Positions 36,085 to 45,853 of a DNA stretch of 64,000 nt are shown piece after piece. The translations under genes and the position numbers were made by a program. The notes under the pieces are model-generated. The model was given only the letters and a program-made list of their open reading frames with translations, did no database searches and was not told the origin of the DNA. The stretch is from Sulfitobacter undariae (GTDB taxonomy: Bacteria > Pseudomonadota > Alphaproteobacteria > Rhodobacterales > Rhodobacteraceae). Where the stretch lies: positions 248,001 to 312,000 of the forward strand of contig NZ_JACIEI010000002.1 of NCBI RefSeq assembly GCF_014196805.1, written 5' to 3'. How positions within the stretch are numbered: the stretch's first letter is position 1; the number at the start of each line of letters is the position of its first letter.

Positions 36085-37761
36085 ATGGCGAATATGATGG
36101 ACGAGTTTGAAGCACTCTTGAACGAAAGCTTCGAAATGGACACGCCCGATGAGGGTTCTGTTGTCAAAGGTAAGGTTATCGCGATCGAAGCGGGCCAAGC
36201 CATTATCGACGTAGGCTACAAGATGGAAGGCCGCGTCGAGCTTAAAGAATTTGCCGAACCAGGCGAAGCTCCCAAAGTTGAAGTCGGCGACGAAGTCGAA
36301 GTGTTCCTGCGTCAAGTAGAGAACTCCAAAGGCGAAGCTGTTATCTCTCGTGAGATGGCGCGCCGTGAGGAAGCTTGGGACCGTCTGGAGAAAGCCTACG
36401 CTGCTGAAGAGCGCGTTGAAGGTGCGATCTTTGGTCGTGTTAAAGGCGGCTTTACTGTTGATCTGGGCGGCGCTGTTGCGTTCTTGCCGGGCTCTCAGGT
36501 TGATGTACGCCCCGTGCGCGATGCTGGCCCATTGATGGGTCTCAAGCAGCCGTTCCAGGTTCTGAAAATGGACCGTCGCCGTGGTAACATCGTTGTATCG
36601 CGCCGTGCGATCCTCGAAGAATCACGTGCAGAACAGCGTGCCGAAGTCATCGGTAACCTTACCGAAGGCCAAGAAGTTGACGGCGTGGTCAAGAACATCA
36701 CCGAATACGGTGCATTTGTTGACCTTGGCGGCGTAGACGGCTTGTTGCACGTAACAGACATGGCATGGCGTCGTGTAAACCACCCGTCCGAGATCCTGAC
36801 AATTGGCGAGACCATCAAGGTTCAAGTCATCAAGATCAACAAAGAGACACACCGTATCTCCCTCGGTATGAAGCAATTGCAAGAAGATCCATGGGATGTT
36901 GTTGCTGCGAAATACCCACTGGAATCCTCACACACTGGCCGCGTGACCAACATCACCGATTACGGCGCCTTTGTTGAGCTGGAGCCAGGTGTTGAAGGTC
37001 TGGTTCACGTTTCAGAAATGTCTTGGACAAAGAAAAACGTACACCCAGGCAAAATCGTGTCTACTTCACAAGAAGTCGAAGTCATGGTTCTGGAAATCGA
37101 TGGCGCCAAGCGTCGCGTTTCCCTTGGTCTGAAACAGACCATGCGCAACCCATGGGAAGTGTTTGCAGAAACACACCCTGAAGGCACAGAAGTTGAAGGC
37201 GAAGTCAAAAACATCACCGAATTCGGTCTGTTTGTTGGTCTTGCCGGCGACATCGACGGCATGGTTCACCTCTCTGATCTCTCATGGGACCAGCGCGGCG
37301 AAGAAGCGATCCAAGATTACCGCAAAGGTGATATGGTTCAGGCCGTTGTCTCCGAAGTTGACGTTGAGAAAGAGCGTATCTCGCTCTCCATCAAAGGTGT
37401 CGGCGGTGACAAATTCGCAGAAGCAGTGGGCGGCGTGAAGCGCGGTTCTGTTGTGACTGTGGCTGTGACTTCCATCGAAGAAGGCGGCATCGAAGTTGAA
37501 TATGAAGGCATGAAAGCCTTTATCCGTCGCTCCGATCTGTCCCGTGACCGTGCCGAGCAGCGCCCAGAGCGCTTCTCAGTTGGCGACAAAGTTGATGTGC
37601 GCATCACCAATGTCGACGCAAAAGCACACCGTCTGGGCGTCTCAATCAAGGCGCGTGAAATCGCTGAAGAAAAAGAAGCCGTGGAACAGTATGGTTCCTC
37701 CGACTCGGGTGCATCGCTTGGCGATATCCTCGGTGCGGCGCTGAAATCCAGCGACGACTAA
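36085..37761 (+). CDS. rpsA: 30S ribosomal protein S1
   Basis: A 558-residue protein with six S1 OB-fold domains, each ending in a phrase such as KGKVIAIEAGQAIIDVGYK, GRVKGGFTVDLGGAVAFLPGS, GVVKNITEYGAFVDLGGVDGLLHVTDMAW, GRVTNITDYGAFVELEPGVEGLVHVSEMSW and GEVKNITEFGLFVGLAGDIDGMVHLSDLSW. It brings mRNA to the 30S subunit. The start at 36085 (ATGGCGAATATG...) gives the conserved MxxMDEFEALLNESFE opening; an ORF beginning at 35980 is only a read-through of the leader. AAAGGA is present but rather far upstream, which is usual for S1 genes. Confidence 0.95.
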   Translation: MANMMDEFEALLNESFEMDTPDEGSVVKGKVIAIEAGQAIIDVGYKMEGRVELKEFAEPGEAPKVEVGDEVEVFLRQVENSKGEAVISREMARREEAWDRLEKAYAAEERVEGAIFGRVKGGFTVDLGGAVAFLPGSQVDVRPVRDAGPLMGLKQPFQVLKMDRRRGNIVVSRRAILEESRAEQRAEVIGNLTEGQEVDGVVKNITEYGAFVDLGGVDGLLHVTDMAWRRVNHPSEILTIGETIKVQVIKINKETHRISLGMKQLQEDPWDVVAAKYPLESSHTGRVTNITDYGAFVELEPGVEGLVHVSEMSWTKKNVHPGKIVSTSQEVEVMVLEIDGAKRRVSLGLKQTMRNPWEVFAETHPEGTEVEGEVKNITEFGLFVGLAGDIDGMVHLSDLSWDQRGEEAIQDYRKGDMVQAVVSEVDVEKERISLSIKGVGGDKFAEAVGGVKRGSVVTVAVTSIEEGGIEVEYEGMKAFIRRSDLSRDRAEQRPERFSVGDKVDVRITNVDAKAHRLGVSIKAREIAEEKEAVEQYGSSDSGASLGDILGAALKSSDD

Positions 37762-37795
37762 TAGGGCAGGGCTTTGGCCCGCTCTGTAAAGAATT

Positions 37796-37828
37796 GGCCC
37801 CGTGCAGTGATGTGCGGGGCCTTTTTTG
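37796..37828 (+). terminator. Terminator after rpsA
   Basis: GGCCCCG (37796-37802) pairs with CGGGGCC (37815-37821), loop TGCAGTGATGTG, then T6. Confidence 0.9.
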
Positions 37829-38034
37829 TTCCGAATCGGGTTTTGAGCCTGAGTTGTAAATGGTGAGGTTGGGGCGCAAATTGGCATAAACCCCATGAAA
37901 ACCCCAAAAATATGAAGTGGTTTTGCGCTAAGGCTACGAAAACGCGATGTTTTTGGTTGTTTCAATTGCGTTTCGCAGGCTAGGCTGTTTCCCATAGTGT
38001 TAAATTAGTTGCGCAATATGCGGGGGAGAAAAGA

Positions 38035-38319
38035 ATGATCCGGTCAGAGCTTGTCCAGAAGATCGCAGATGATAATCCACATCTATATCAACGTGATGTA
38101 GAGCGTATCGTGAACACTATATTTGATGAGATAACGACAGCCATGGCGCGGGGCGACCGTGTTGAGCTGCGCGGTTTTGGCGCCTTTTCAGTCAAGAAGC
38201 GCGATGCCCGTGTTGGCCGCAATCCGCGCACTGGTGAGACTGTCAATGTCGAAGAAAAACATGTACCGTTCTTCAAAACGGGGAAATTGCTCCGTGATCG
38301 GCTAAACGGGAATACCTAA
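38035..38319 (+). CDS. ihfB: Integration host factor subunit beta
   Basis: A 94-residue HU/IHF-family DNA-bending protein. The signature [23 protein letters not shown] (beta-ribbon arm that intercalates in the minor groove) is complete, and [12 protein letters not shown] is the arm tip. The partner alpha subunit is not in this window. It works with IhfA to bend DNA at specific sites. GGGGGAG precedes the ATG; lapA starts on its last base (TAATG), so the two are translated together. Confidence 0.95.
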   Translation: MIRSELVQKIADDNPHLYQRDVERIVNTIFDEITTAMARGDRVELRGFGAFSVKKRDARVGRNPRTGETVNVEEKHVPFFKTGKLLRDRLNGNT

Positions 38320-38669
38320 TGCGCTACGTCCGCTATCTATGCATCGCCATCTTCGCGGTGGCCTTAATCTCTGTTGCTTTGGCAAACCGTGGGTTGGTGT
38401 CTTTGCAAGTGCTTCCGACAGAATTGTCGGGCCTGTTTGCGATGAATCCTTCCATCCAGCTGCCACTGTTTGTTGTCATTCTGGGCAGCATTTTGGCGGG
38501 ACTTCTGGTGGGTTTTGTCTGGGAGTGGATTCGCGAATACGGCGAGCGTGCGGAAGCCGCCAAACAAGCACGCGAAATGCGCCGCTTGCAACGTGAGATC
38601 GAAAAGCTGAAAGCAGAGAAACATCAGGGCAAAGACGAAGCTTTGGCGCTGCTGGAAAAAGCAAGTTAA
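38319..38669 (+). CDS. LapA family (DUF1049) membrane protein
   Basis: A 116-residue inner-membrane protein of the LapA/DUF1049 family, which in E. coli assembles with LapB in lipopolysaccharide regulation. There are two transmembrane helices (about residues 5-25 and 47-70, SIQLPLFVVILGSILAGLLVGFVW) and a charged C-terminal coiled coil (EAAKQAREMRRLQREIEKLKAEK). LapB is not beside it here. The 1-nt overlap with ihfB is well conserved in this group of bacteria. Confidence 0.87.
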   Translation: MRYVRYLCIAIFAVALISVALANRGLVSLQVLPTELSGLFAMNPSIQLPLFVVILGSILAGLLVGFVWEWIREYGERAEAAKQAREMRRLQREIEKLKAEKHQGKDEALALLEKAS

Positions 38670-38678
38670 GTTAGCAAC

Positions 38679-39326
38679 ATGCCAAGCGACATTGCAGTTA
38701 AGATATGCGGATTGCGCACTCACGCAGACATTGCCGCGGCAGCCGAGGCTGGCGCGCGCTATGTTGGGTTTGTGTTTTTTCCGAAATCGCCCAGAAACAT
38801 TGAGATGTCAGATGCCGCCGTTCTGGCCGCACAGGCTCCCATAGGTCTGTGCAAGGTCGCCCTGACGGTCAACGCCGATGATGCCTTCTTGGATGCGCTG
38901 ACGGCGGCTGTGCCGCTGGATATGTTGCAACTGCACGGCAGCGAATCGGTAGAGCGTGTGGCGGAAGTGAAAGCGCGTTATGGCTTGCCTGTAATGAAGG
39001 CCATCGGCGTGGCTGAACGCGCCGATCTTGCCCAGCTTGATCTTTATTCTGGGGTCGCGGATCAAATCTTGGTTGATACCAAAAAGCCCAAAGGCAGCGA
39101 TCTGCCCGGCGGTAATGGCCTGACCTTTGATTGGAACCTGCTGTCGCGCCGTGTCTGGCGCTGTCCATGGATGCTGGCAGGGGGGCTGACCCCGCAAAAT
39201 GTGGCCGAGGCGATCAAACGCACGGGCGCACAGCAGATTGATTTGTCGTCAGGTGTAGAGAGCAGCCCGGGTGTCAAAGACCCTGCGCTGATCCGTACCT
39301 TTATTCAGGCTGCACGCGACGCCTGA
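38679..39326 (+). CDS. trpF: Phosphoribosylanthranilate isomerase
   Basis: A 215-residue TIM barrel that isomerises phosphoribosylanthranilate to CdRP in tryptophan synthesis. The N-terminal [33 protein letters not shown] contains the catalytic Cys; the catalytic Asp is in [16 protein letters not shown]; the phosphate loop is [15 protein letters not shown] and IDLSSGVES. It is 9 nt after lapA and 73 nt before trpB. The trpA and trpC genes are not here, so tryptophan genes are split in this genome. Confidence 0.94.
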   Translation: MPSDIAVKICGLRTHADIAAAAEAGARYVGFVFFPKSPRNIEMSDAAVLAAQAPIGLCKVALTVNADDAFLDALTAAVPLDMLQLHGSESVERVAEVKARYGLPVMKAIGVAERADLAQLDLYSGVADQILVDTKKPKGSDLPGGNGLTFDWNLLSRRVWRCPWMLAGGLTPQNVAEAIKRTGAQQIDLSSGVESSPGVKDPALIRTFIQAARDA

Positions 39327-39399
39327 CATAGACGATCTTTACCATTGGCCGCAGGGGCGATACTGCTGAACCCAACTTTATCCGAGAGGCACACGCGCA

Positions 39400-40632
39400 A
39401 TGGCAGACGATCTTTTGAACAGCTTTATGACCGGCCCTGACGAAAATGGCCGTTTTGGTGATTTTGGTGGGCGTTTCGTTTCTGAAACCCTGATGCCACT
39501 GATCCTTGAGTTGCAGGACGAGTACGAAAAAGCCAAAACCGATGCGAGCTTCTGGGCCGAGATGGATGACCTGTGGGAACATTACGTTGGTCGCCCCAGC
39601 CCACTTTACCACGCTGAACGCCTGACCGAAGAACTTGGTGGCGCTAAAATCTATATGAAGCGTGACGAGCTGAACCACACAGGCGCGCATAAAATCAACA
39701 ACGTGTTGGGCCAGATCATCCTTGCCCGCCGCATGGGTAAAAAGCGCATCATCGCTGAAACAGGCGCAGGCCAGCACGGTGTTGCCACGGCAACTGTCTG
39801 TGCAAAGTTCGGCCTGAAATGTGTGGTCTATATGGGCGCCCACGATGTTGAGCGTCAGGCCCCTAACGTTTTCCGCATGCGCCTGCTGGGCGCAGAGATT
39901 ATCCCTGTCACGTCAGGCCGTGGTACGCTCAAGGATGCGATGAACGATGCAATGCGCGACTGGGTGACCAATGTGCGCGATACCTTCTATTGCATCGGGA
40001 CAGTGGCAGGCCCGCACCCGTATCCCGCCATGGTGCGCGATTTCCAAGCGATCATCGGCAAAGAAGTCCGCACCCAGATGGAACGCGCCGAAGGCCGTTT
40101 GCCTGACACGCTGGTGGCAGCGATCGGTGGCGGCTCTAACGCAATGGGTCTGTTCTTTCCGTTCCTTGACGACAAAGCGGTGAACATCATCGGTGTTGAG
40201 GCGGGCGGCAAAGGTGTGACGGCCAAGATGGAGCATTGCGCCTCTCTGACTGGCGGCCGCCCCGGTGTATTGCATGGCAACCGCACCTATTTGCTGCAAG
40301 ACGATGATGGCCAAATCCTCGAAGGCTTTTCCATCTCTGCGGGTCTTGATTACCCCGGTATCGGGCCAGAACACGCATGGCTGCATGAGATTGGCCGCGC
40401 CAAATATGTTGCGATCACCGATGTCGAAGCACTGGCGGCGTTCCAGAAATGTTGTGAGCTGGAAGGGATCATTCCCGCGCTTGAGCCGTCTCATGCGTTG
40501 GCCCATGTGATCAAGATCGCGCCGACCTTGCCCAAAGATCACATCATTTGCATGAACATGTGTGGCCGCGGCGACAAAGACATCTTTACCGTCGCGCGTG
40601 CGTTGGGTTTTGAGATGGGCGAATTCGCTTAA
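39400..40632 (+). CDS. trpB: Tryptophan synthase beta subunit
   Basis: A 410-residue PLP enzyme. [11 protein letters not shown] carries the PLP Lys (about residue 96), [18 protein letters not shown] the COMM region, [13 protein letters not shown] the phosphate loop, and EPSHALAHV and MCGRGDKD the C-terminal sites. It condenses indole and serine to tryptophan, with the alpha subunit supplying indole. Its start has AGAGGCACACGCGC upstream, a weak GAGG. The terminal region has no clear terminator before the convergent DUF4893 gene. Confidence 0.96.
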   Translation: MADDLLNSFMTGPDENGRFGDFGGRFVSETLMPLILELQDEYEKAKTDASFWAEMDDLWEHYVGRPSPLYHAERLTEELGGAKIYMKRDELNHTGAHKINNVLGQIILARRMGKKRIIAETGAGQHGVATATVCAKFGLKCVVYMGAHDVERQAPNVFRMRLLGAEIIPVTSGRGTLKDAMNDAMRDWVTNVRDTFYCIGTVAGPHPYPAMVRDFQAIIGKEVRTQMERAEGRLPDTLVAAIGGGSNAMGLFFPFLDDKAVNIIGVEAGGKGVTAKMEHCASLTGGRPGVLHGNRTYLLQDDDGQILEGFSISAGLDYPGIGPEHAWLHEIGRAKYVAITDVEALAAFQKCCELEGIIPALEPSHALAHVIKIAPTLPKDHIICMNMCGRGDKDIFTVARALGFEMGEFA

Positions 40633-40673
40633 TATCATCGCGGGCAGGGGCGCTACGCCCCTGCCATGCGGCC

Positions 40674-41252
40674 TTAGCGGGTCAGTTCCAGAATATCAAA
40701 ATCGCTCTCTAACAGGGGCGCAGGGAACAACAGGCGGGCGCGGGTGTCTGATATCCGCTCAAACACCGCCACGTCGGGTGATATGGTGCCTGTCCCCTCA
40801 AAATCAGGTGCCAAATCTCCATAGCTTTGGGGTTGCTCGCTCGAGACATATCCAACCCCCAGATAGACCGCCCGCCCATTCCGCATTTCGATGCGACCAG
40901 AGGTACGCTGTGATCCTGTCAGCTTTTGAAAGGTGATGCCGGTGATGTCTAACGCCATGCTGCATTTGAAATTGCTATAGACCACCAGTTGCGGTGATCC
41001 GCCTAGTTTCAACGTGCGACAGTTCCAGTCGCCGCTCAGGGACGGGTCAAAGGCGACCTGTGGTGTACCTGACAAGGCTGTGGTTAGGGCTGCAACATCT
41101 GCGGCGCCCCCACCGGCCATGGCTTCCAGCAGGGCAGTGCCTGCTGTGCGTTCATAGCGGTCCAGTCTGGCCTGCTCTTGTGGTCTTATTTCCTGCGCCG
41201 ACGCGCCACTTGCAAGCAACGCCGAGACGCAGATGATGAGTACCCGTTTCAT
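40674..41252 (-). CDS. DUF4893 domain-containing exported protein
   Basis: A 192-residue protein with a signal peptide (MKRVLIICVSALLASGASA|QEI) and a DUF4893 body: DRYERTAGTALLEAMAGGG, DWNCRTLKLGG...LVVYSNFKCSM, QKLTGSQRTSGRIE...AVYLGVGYVS and ISDTRARLLFPAPLLESDFDILEL. Two cysteines (CRTLK and FKCSM) could form a disulfide. The function is unknown. Its start overlaps the DUF2237 stop by 4 nt. Confidence 0.85.
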   Translation of the reverse strand: MKRVLIICVSALLASGASAQEIRPQEQARLDRYERTAGTALLEAMAGGGAADVAALTTALSGTPQVAFDPSLSGDWNCRTLKLGGSPQLVVYSNFKCSMALDITGITFQKLTGSQRTSGRIEMRNGRAVYLGVGYVSSEQPQSYGDLAPDFEGTGTISPDVAVFERISDTRARLLFPAPLLESDFDILELTR

Positions 41253-41629
41253 TGGCTTTTCCCCGCTGCATGGGCCTGTAGGATGGCAAGCGGCACCACA
41301 TCCAATGCGCGCTTGTGGGTGGCTGCCAGATGCACCAGTGGCGCACAGCCTTCATCTGCGGCTTGCAGGAACCGCAGGGCGCAGAGGCACCATGTATCCC
41401 CTGCTTTCAGCCCGTCAAAGCCGAAGGCAGGGTTGGGGGTGCTCAGATCATTCCCAACGTATTTTGAAAAGGCCAGAAATTCGGCGGTCATTACGGCACA
41501 AACCGTATGGTTGCCTTGGTCTGCGGCGCAGGTGTTGCACGATCCGTCGCGGTAAAATCCTGTGACCGGATCCGTGCCACATAAGGCCAGCACACCGCCG
41601 ACCACATTGATGCTTTCTTCTGGTTCCAT
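41249..41629 (-). CDS. DUF2237 family protein
   Basis: A 126-residue small cytosolic protein with the DUF2237 pattern: NVVGGVLALCGTDPVTGFYRDGSCNTCAADQGNHTVCAVMTAEFL, then GDTWCLCALRFLQA and the C-terminal VHLAATHKRALDVVPL. Seven cysteines in conserved places suggest metal binding. The ATG at 41629 has AGGAG 7 nt upstream; an in-frame extension upstream (to 41731) would overlap the serine-hydrolase gene. It is overlapped by DUF4893 at its end. Confidence 0.87.
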   Translation of the reverse strand: MEPEESINVVGGVLALCGTDPVTGFYRDGSCNTCAADQGNHTVCAVMTAEFLAFSKYVGNDLSTPNPAFGFDGLKAGDTWCLCALRFLQAADEGCAPLVHLAATHKRALDVVPLAILQAHAAGKSQ

Positions 41630-41639
41630 GGCGGGCTCC

Positions 41640-42803
41640 TTAAATGCTATTTGCGATGGCGCGAAAAAGGGCCACGTTCTGGTCCGATACACCGGGTTCA
41701 CGGAATTTTCGATCCGCTGCATTGGTGGCAATCACGATGCCACGGGCGCGGTTGATATAGATGTACTGGCCATAGATGCCACGTGCCATAAATTCACCCG
41801 CAACAGCGCCCTGCGGGACCCACCATTGATACCCATATCCGATCTGCTGTTCAGCCGTAGGGGCGGAGGCGATCGTAGAGGCATCAACCCAAGCCGCAGG
41901 CACAATCTGTTGGCCGTTGTACATGCCGCGCTGCAAGAACATCTGCCCCATGCGGGCATAATCGCGGGTTGTGACGTTTAGCCCGCCCAGCACAAAGGCA
42001 GTGCCAAAGCCGTCGGTCAGGTAATAGGGTTCTTGCTCCAATCCCATCGGGGCGATGATTTTTTCACTTAACAGCTCGGCAATCGGGCGATCTATTGCGC
42101 CGCGCACAACCATGGACAGTACATGTGTATCAATTGATACATATTGCCACTGCGTCCCCGCTGGTGTGAAGGTTTGGGTCATGCTGGCCGCGAAATCGTC
42201 CATGCTACCACCCAGTGCCAGCACACGGCCCATTTTGTTGATGTCGGATTTGCTGTCCAGATAATCTTCGTCAAACACCACGCCGCTGGCCATGTTTAAT
42301 ACGTTGCGGATGCTTGCACCATCATAAGCACCCCCGATCAACGCCGGTGCGTATTGGGTGACCGGATCGTCGATAGAAGCAATAACGCCTTCCTCCAAAA
42401 GCACACCGATCAGTGCGGAGAGGTAGCTTTTGGCGACTGACCAAGAAATCCGCAGATCATCGGGCGCGGTGCCTTTGTAATAGCTCTCATGTACGATATC
42501 GCCGTCTTTTAGCACGACCAGCGCGGTAACATTACGGGCTGTCACCCAGTCGGCTACCTCCGCAGGTAGGGTCGCATCTGCGCCATAAGCCAACTCGCTG
42601 GTTGGACCCGTGCCACGCGAGACAGGAGTTGTCAGAAACGCGGCATCCATATGCGAAAAATTATTCACAATTTTATCTTCGGAGAACAATGAATTGACGG
42701 CGAGCAGCCGTGTGATTTGTTCACGTTGCCATAGGCCAACAACAACTGCGGCCAGAACAAGCATCACTAGGATGCGCAAAACCGACTTGCCGAATGTACC
42801 CAT
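41640..42803 (-). CDS. Serine hydrolase, beta-lactamase class C / NylB-like
   Basis: A 387-residue membrane-anchored serine hydrolase. An N-terminal signal anchor (SVLRILVMLVLAAVVVGLW) precedes the beta-lactamase fold. The nucleophile Ser-x-x-Lys is in SWSVAKSYLSAL (about residue 124), and a GIYGQYIYINRARGIVIATN end matches the esterase/6-aminohexanoate hydrolase branch. The second motif reads YVS (QYVSIDTH), not YxN, so it is probably an esterase and not a drug-inactivating lactamase. GGGAG precedes the ATG at 42803; a longer frame goes to 42836. Confidence 0.82.
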   Translation of the reverse strand: MGTFGKSVLRILVMLVLAAVVVGLWQREQITRLLAVNSLFSEDKIVNNFSHMDAAFLTTPVSRGTGPTSELAYGADATLPAEVADWVTARNVTALVVLKDGDIVHESYYKGTAPDDLRISWSVAKSYLSALIGVLLEEGVIASIDDPVTQYAPALIGGAYDGASIRNVLNMASGVVFDEDYLDSKSDINKMGRVLALGGSMDDFAASMTQTFTPAGTQWQYVSIDTHVLSMVVRGAIDRPIAELLSEKIIAPMGLEQEPYYLTDGFGTAFVLGGLNVTTRDYARMGQMFLQRGMYNGQQIVPAAWVDASTIASAPTAEQQIGYGYQWWVPQGAVAGEFMARGIYGQYIYINRARGIVIATNAADRKFREPGVSDQNVALFRAIANSI

Positions 42804-42867
42804 GTTATCAACTCCCTTGACGTTTGGCCCAGTCAATCACGGCGGCCAATGACAGACCAGCAGAAGT

Positions 42868-43920
42868 TCAGCCTGTCTGCGCTACATCATAGTGCCAGTC
42901 GACCCACCGACCATGAAAATCCGCACGCCCCAAGGCCAGCGTGATATCTCCGGGCCAAAGCCGCAAGGTGATTGCAGCGCCTTTGCCACCCGTCGCATCG
43001 CCGTCACTCTCCATCGAGAGCCACGCCAGCGGGCGGTCAGCGGTGGCTTGCGCCCCTGCGGCTTCGATCAATGCAGTGCCTCTGGCTTGTACCTCTTCGG
43101 GGAAATATTGCCATGCGACTGAATGCTGGATCAGATGCAATTGCCCTTGTGGCGCGGTGGCCAAACGGGTGGCCAGCCAGTCAATCGCGTCGGATTTATC
43201 AATCTGGGCCGTCATCACCGATGCAGCAGCGCGTGTCAGGGCAAGGCGATCGGGTTGATCGGCCCAAAGATAGGCAGTGAGACGTAAGAGGTCAGTTTCA
43301 TCTTGCGGGTCTAGCGGATTCAAATCGGCACCAGAGCGGTCAACTATGTGCACAGTCTTGGCGGGGGGAGCCTTCCCCGTCCATTTGGGTGCAAGTGTCA
43401 ACGCGGCCTTGTCAGGGCCAAAGCGCTGATCCATCACCTCAAGAGCGTAATGATCCCACATCAAATTCAACCCGCCACTGGCACCTAGTTCGCTCAGGTG
43501 TACAGGCAGGTCAAAATGCGTGACAGCCACTTGCGCACCCGCGATCAAAACGGCTGAACGGCGCACTTCGTTGGTTTGCGGTGGACTGTTGGTCCATTCC
43601 AGCAGAAAATCTTGGTGGGTTTCAAGCGCCGCCAAAACCGCATCGCGTAGGGCGGTATCGGTGGGGCGGTGCGGGGGATAGGTGGCAATCAGCCCCGCAT
43701 CACGCTGGGTCAACACCAGTGCATGCAACCCACCCGCTATGCGCAGTGGCAAGGAATGCCCCGCAGGCCCGATATTGCCCTCAAAGGCGGAAAATTTATG
43801 TGCCAAGGCGCTGTTTTGGGGCCAGTTTTCTGCCAGCACCGACAGTAGCTGCGCCATAAACGGGCTGCCCAGATTGGCACAGGCCTTTGCCTGATGACGC
43901 AGGGCTTCAGGCAGGCTCAC
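42868..43920 (-). CDS. DUF2332 family protein
   Basis: A 350-residue cytosolic protein with the DUF2332 pattern: opening EALRHQAKACANLGSPFMAQLLSVLAENW, then NEVRRSAVLIAGAQVAVTHF and LSELGASGGLNLMWD, a LHLIQHSVAWQYFPEEVQARG region, and a C-terminal HGRWVDWHYD. The family fold resembles a methyltransferase, but there is no proven activity; the 'ELGASGGLNL' phrase looks like a SAM-binding loop. It is last in translation order after pth (overlapping ATGA). Confidence 0.86.
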   Translation of the reverse strand: MSLPEALRHQAKACANLGSPFMAQLLSVLAENWPQNSALAHKFSAFEGNIGPAGHSLPLRIAGGLHALVLTQRDAGLIATYPPHRPTDTALRDAVLAALETHQDFLLEWTNSPPQTNEVRRSAVLIAGAQVAVTHFDLPVHLSELGASGGLNLMWDHYALEVMDQRFGPDKAALTLAPKWTGKAPPAKTVHIVDRSGADLNPLDPQDETDLLRLTAYLWADQPDRLALTRAAASVMTAQIDKSDAIDWLATRLATAPQGQLHLIQHSVAWQYFPEEVQARGTALIEAAGAQATADRPLAWLSMESDGDATGGKGAAITLRLWPGDITLALGRADFHGRWVDWHYDVAQTG

Positions 43921-44630
43921 TTGAAGCGGTCCATCAATTTTTGCATCGCGCTACGCTCATCACTTACCTTTGGCTGCTCAACATTGGGTGTTTTAGTGGG
44001 GGATTTAGCTGCTGGGCTGGTCGGTGCTTTGGCTGGCCCTTTGGTGCCAGTCGAGGGGCGGGCAGGGGCGGTGCGCAGGCTGACGGCATTCATGAACTTG
44101 GCGCCATCCCCTAGTGCCAGATATGGCGCCCCGTCTGAGAGGCCCCGCATCACATCATCTAGCCAATCTGCCTCGGCTTTGGCAAAATCGCCCAGCACAT
44201 AATTCGCTACACGGTCCTTATGACCGGGGTGGCCGATGCCCAAGCGCACACGCCCGTATTCCGGCCCCAAATGGCTGTGGATTGAGCGCAGGCCATTGTG
44301 CCCTGCATGACCGCCGCCGATCTTGAACTTCACCTTACCGGGGGCGAGGTCCAATTCATCATGCAGGACGATCACATCTTCTGGCTCCAGCTTGTAAAAC
44401 CGCATCGCCGCAGCGACGCTATCACCGGATTTATTCATAAAGGTTTCGGGTTTTAGCAATACCGCGCGGGTAGAGCCAAAACGCCCCTCGGTCAGGGTGC
44501 CTTGGTGTTTGGCTTTCCACGCAGGAAAACCATGATCTGCAGCCATTTGTTCAACCGCCATAAAGCCGATGTTATGACGGTTCTTCGCGTATTTGCTGCC
44601 CGGATTTCCAAGGCCAACGATCAGTTTCAT
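43917..44630 (-). CDS. pth: Peptidyl-tRNA hydrolase
   Basis: A 237-residue hydrolase that frees tRNA from peptidyl-tRNA dropped from ribosomes. GLGNPGSKYAKNRHNIGF holds the catalytic His, ETFMNKSGDSV is the Asn segment, and LHDELDLAPGKVKFKIGGGHAGHNGLRSI is the core. A long Pro/Ala/Lys linker (residues 190-220) is attached at the C-terminus, beyond the roughly 195 residues of the E. coli enzyme. Pth and RplY lie near one another on the same strand, as often in bacteria. Confidence 0.95.
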   Translation of the reverse strand: MKLIVGLGNPGSKYAKNRHNIGFMAVEQMAADHGFPAWKAKHQGTLTEGRFGSTRAVLLKPETFMNKSGDSVAAAMRFYKLEPEDVIVLHDELDLAPGKVKFKIGGGHAGHNGLRSIHSHLGPEYGRVRLGIGHPGHKDRVANYVLGDFAKAEADWLDDVMRGLSDGAPYLALGDGAKFMNAVSLRTAPARPSTGTKGPAKAPTSPAAKSPTKTPNVEQPKVSDERSAMQKLMDRFK

Positions 44631-44742
44631 GGTGCTTCTCCGCTGCTTGGGCGCATCATATGGCGCAGGCAGCGGAGCGTCCAGCAGCTAGGGGGGGCCA
44701 GTGGCGGCAAATCGGTCACGGTCCAACGGGCGCAGTGGCGTT

Positions 44743-45123
44743 TCAGGCAAGTAAGAGCCGATCCGCGCTTCGTTGGTACACAAGCGAGGGGAAGGCGGGC
44801 AGTTGTACAAGTAACTGGCCCTCATGTGCGGCTAGAAATACGGTGCGTAGGCGGGTACGAGCCTGTTTGATCTGCCGCAGATAGACGGCGATCACAACGA
44901 TCACAGGCAAGGACGCCACGCATAGATCAACCAAAACAGCTTCGGCACTGGACTGGGGTAAGCCCAGCAAACGGGACGCCCCACGGATTTCACGGACGAA
45001 ATACAAAATGCCAAAGATGCTGGCCAAAGATAGAGGTAAAAGTACCGCCAGCCAAGTAATGGCGTTTCCTTGCACACGGGCAAGCGTCTGGCCAATGCCG
45101 CGCGGTGGAGAAGGGCGTTTCAT
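44743..45123 (-). CDS. Small two-helix membrane protein, unknown
   Basis: A 126-residue protein with two predicted transmembrane helices (about residues 22-42, TWLAVLLPLSLASIFGILYF, and 66-82, DLCVASLPVIVVIAVYL) and a charged linker. The remainder shows no recognised domain. It lies between rplY and pth, so it is likely co-transcribed with them. The reading frame is open and codon use is ordinary. Confidence 0.5.
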   Translation of the reverse strand: MKRPSPPRGIGQTLARVQGNAITWLAVLLPLSLASIFGILYFVREIRGASRLLGLPQSSAEAVLVDLCVASLPVIVVIAVYLRQIKQARTRLRTVFLAAHEGQLLVQLPAFPSLVYQRSADRLLLA

Positions 45124-45163
45124 AGGCTAAATATATGCGGCAGATTCGTGATGCACAAAGAAA

Positions 45164-45191
45164 AACGGGGCCGCCCAAAGGTGACCCCGTT
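45164..45191 (-). terminator. Terminator after rplY (leftward)
   Basis: AACGGGG (45164-45170) and CCCCGTT (45185-45191), with CGCC/GGTG pairs inside, form a hairpin followed, reading leftward, by T5. Confidence 0.78.
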
Positions 45192-45217
45192 CAAATACGC
45201 TACAAAGTCAGTGAAGA

Positions 45218-45853
45218 TTACTCTTCGCCGCCCTCTGCTGCTGCGGCTTCTTCGCCTTCTTCTTCATCGTCAGCGGCAACCAGACCGGATGGTGCGGAAA
45301 CCTGTGCGATAACAAAGTCGCGGTCGATGACAGGCTTGGCGCCTGCTGGCAGTTTCACGTCGGAAATTGTCAGGTTATCACCGATTTCCAGTGCGGAGAT
45401 GTCGATAACGAGGCTTTCAGGAATGTCAGCCGCAGTTACAACCAGCTCAACCTCAGGACGTACGAGGTTCAGCGTACCGCCTTTTTTCAGGCCTGGGCAC
45501 TCTTCTTCACCTGTCACTTCGACGTTGATGAACAAGTTGATTTTTGTTGTACGCTTCAGACGCATGAAATCGACGTGCGTTGGCAGGTCTTTTACAACGT
45601 GGCGCTGTACATCGCGGCAGATAACGCGAACGTCATCGTGGCCTTCGACTTTCAGGTTGAACAAAGTCGCTTTAAAGCGGCCTTTGCGCAACATTGTCAG
45701 CAGCTTGTTGAAATCCAGTTGGATCGGCAGCGGGTCAACGTCACCACCAAAAACAATACCTGGTACCAAGCCGTCGCGGCGTGCTTGACGAGCGGCGCCC
45801 TTGCCTGTCCCCGTACGTGCTTGAACTTCGAGATCTGGGATCTGTCCGGCCAT
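45218..45853 (-). CDS. rplY: 50S ribosomal protein L25 / general stress protein Ctc
   Basis: A 211-residue L25/TL5/Ctc protein that binds 5S r[28 protein letters not shown] is the N-terminal L25 motif; the long C-terminal domain (about residues 90-190, the TL5/Ctc extension) ends in an acidic tail. The start at 45853 is supported by GGAGAA before the ATG; a frame to 46021 is less likely. It is followed by a terminator and then the two-helix protein and pth. Confidence 0.93.
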   Translation of the reverse strand: MAGQIPDLEVQARTGTGKGAARQARRDGLVPGIVFGGDVDPLPIQLDFNKLLTMLRKGRFKATLFNLKVEGHDDVRVICRDVQRHVVKDLPTHVDFMRLKRTTKINLFINVEVTGEEECPGLKKGGTLNLVRPEVELVVTAADIPESLVIDISALEIGDNLTISDVKLPAGAKPVIDRDFVIAQVSAPSGLVAADDEEEGEEAAAAEGGEE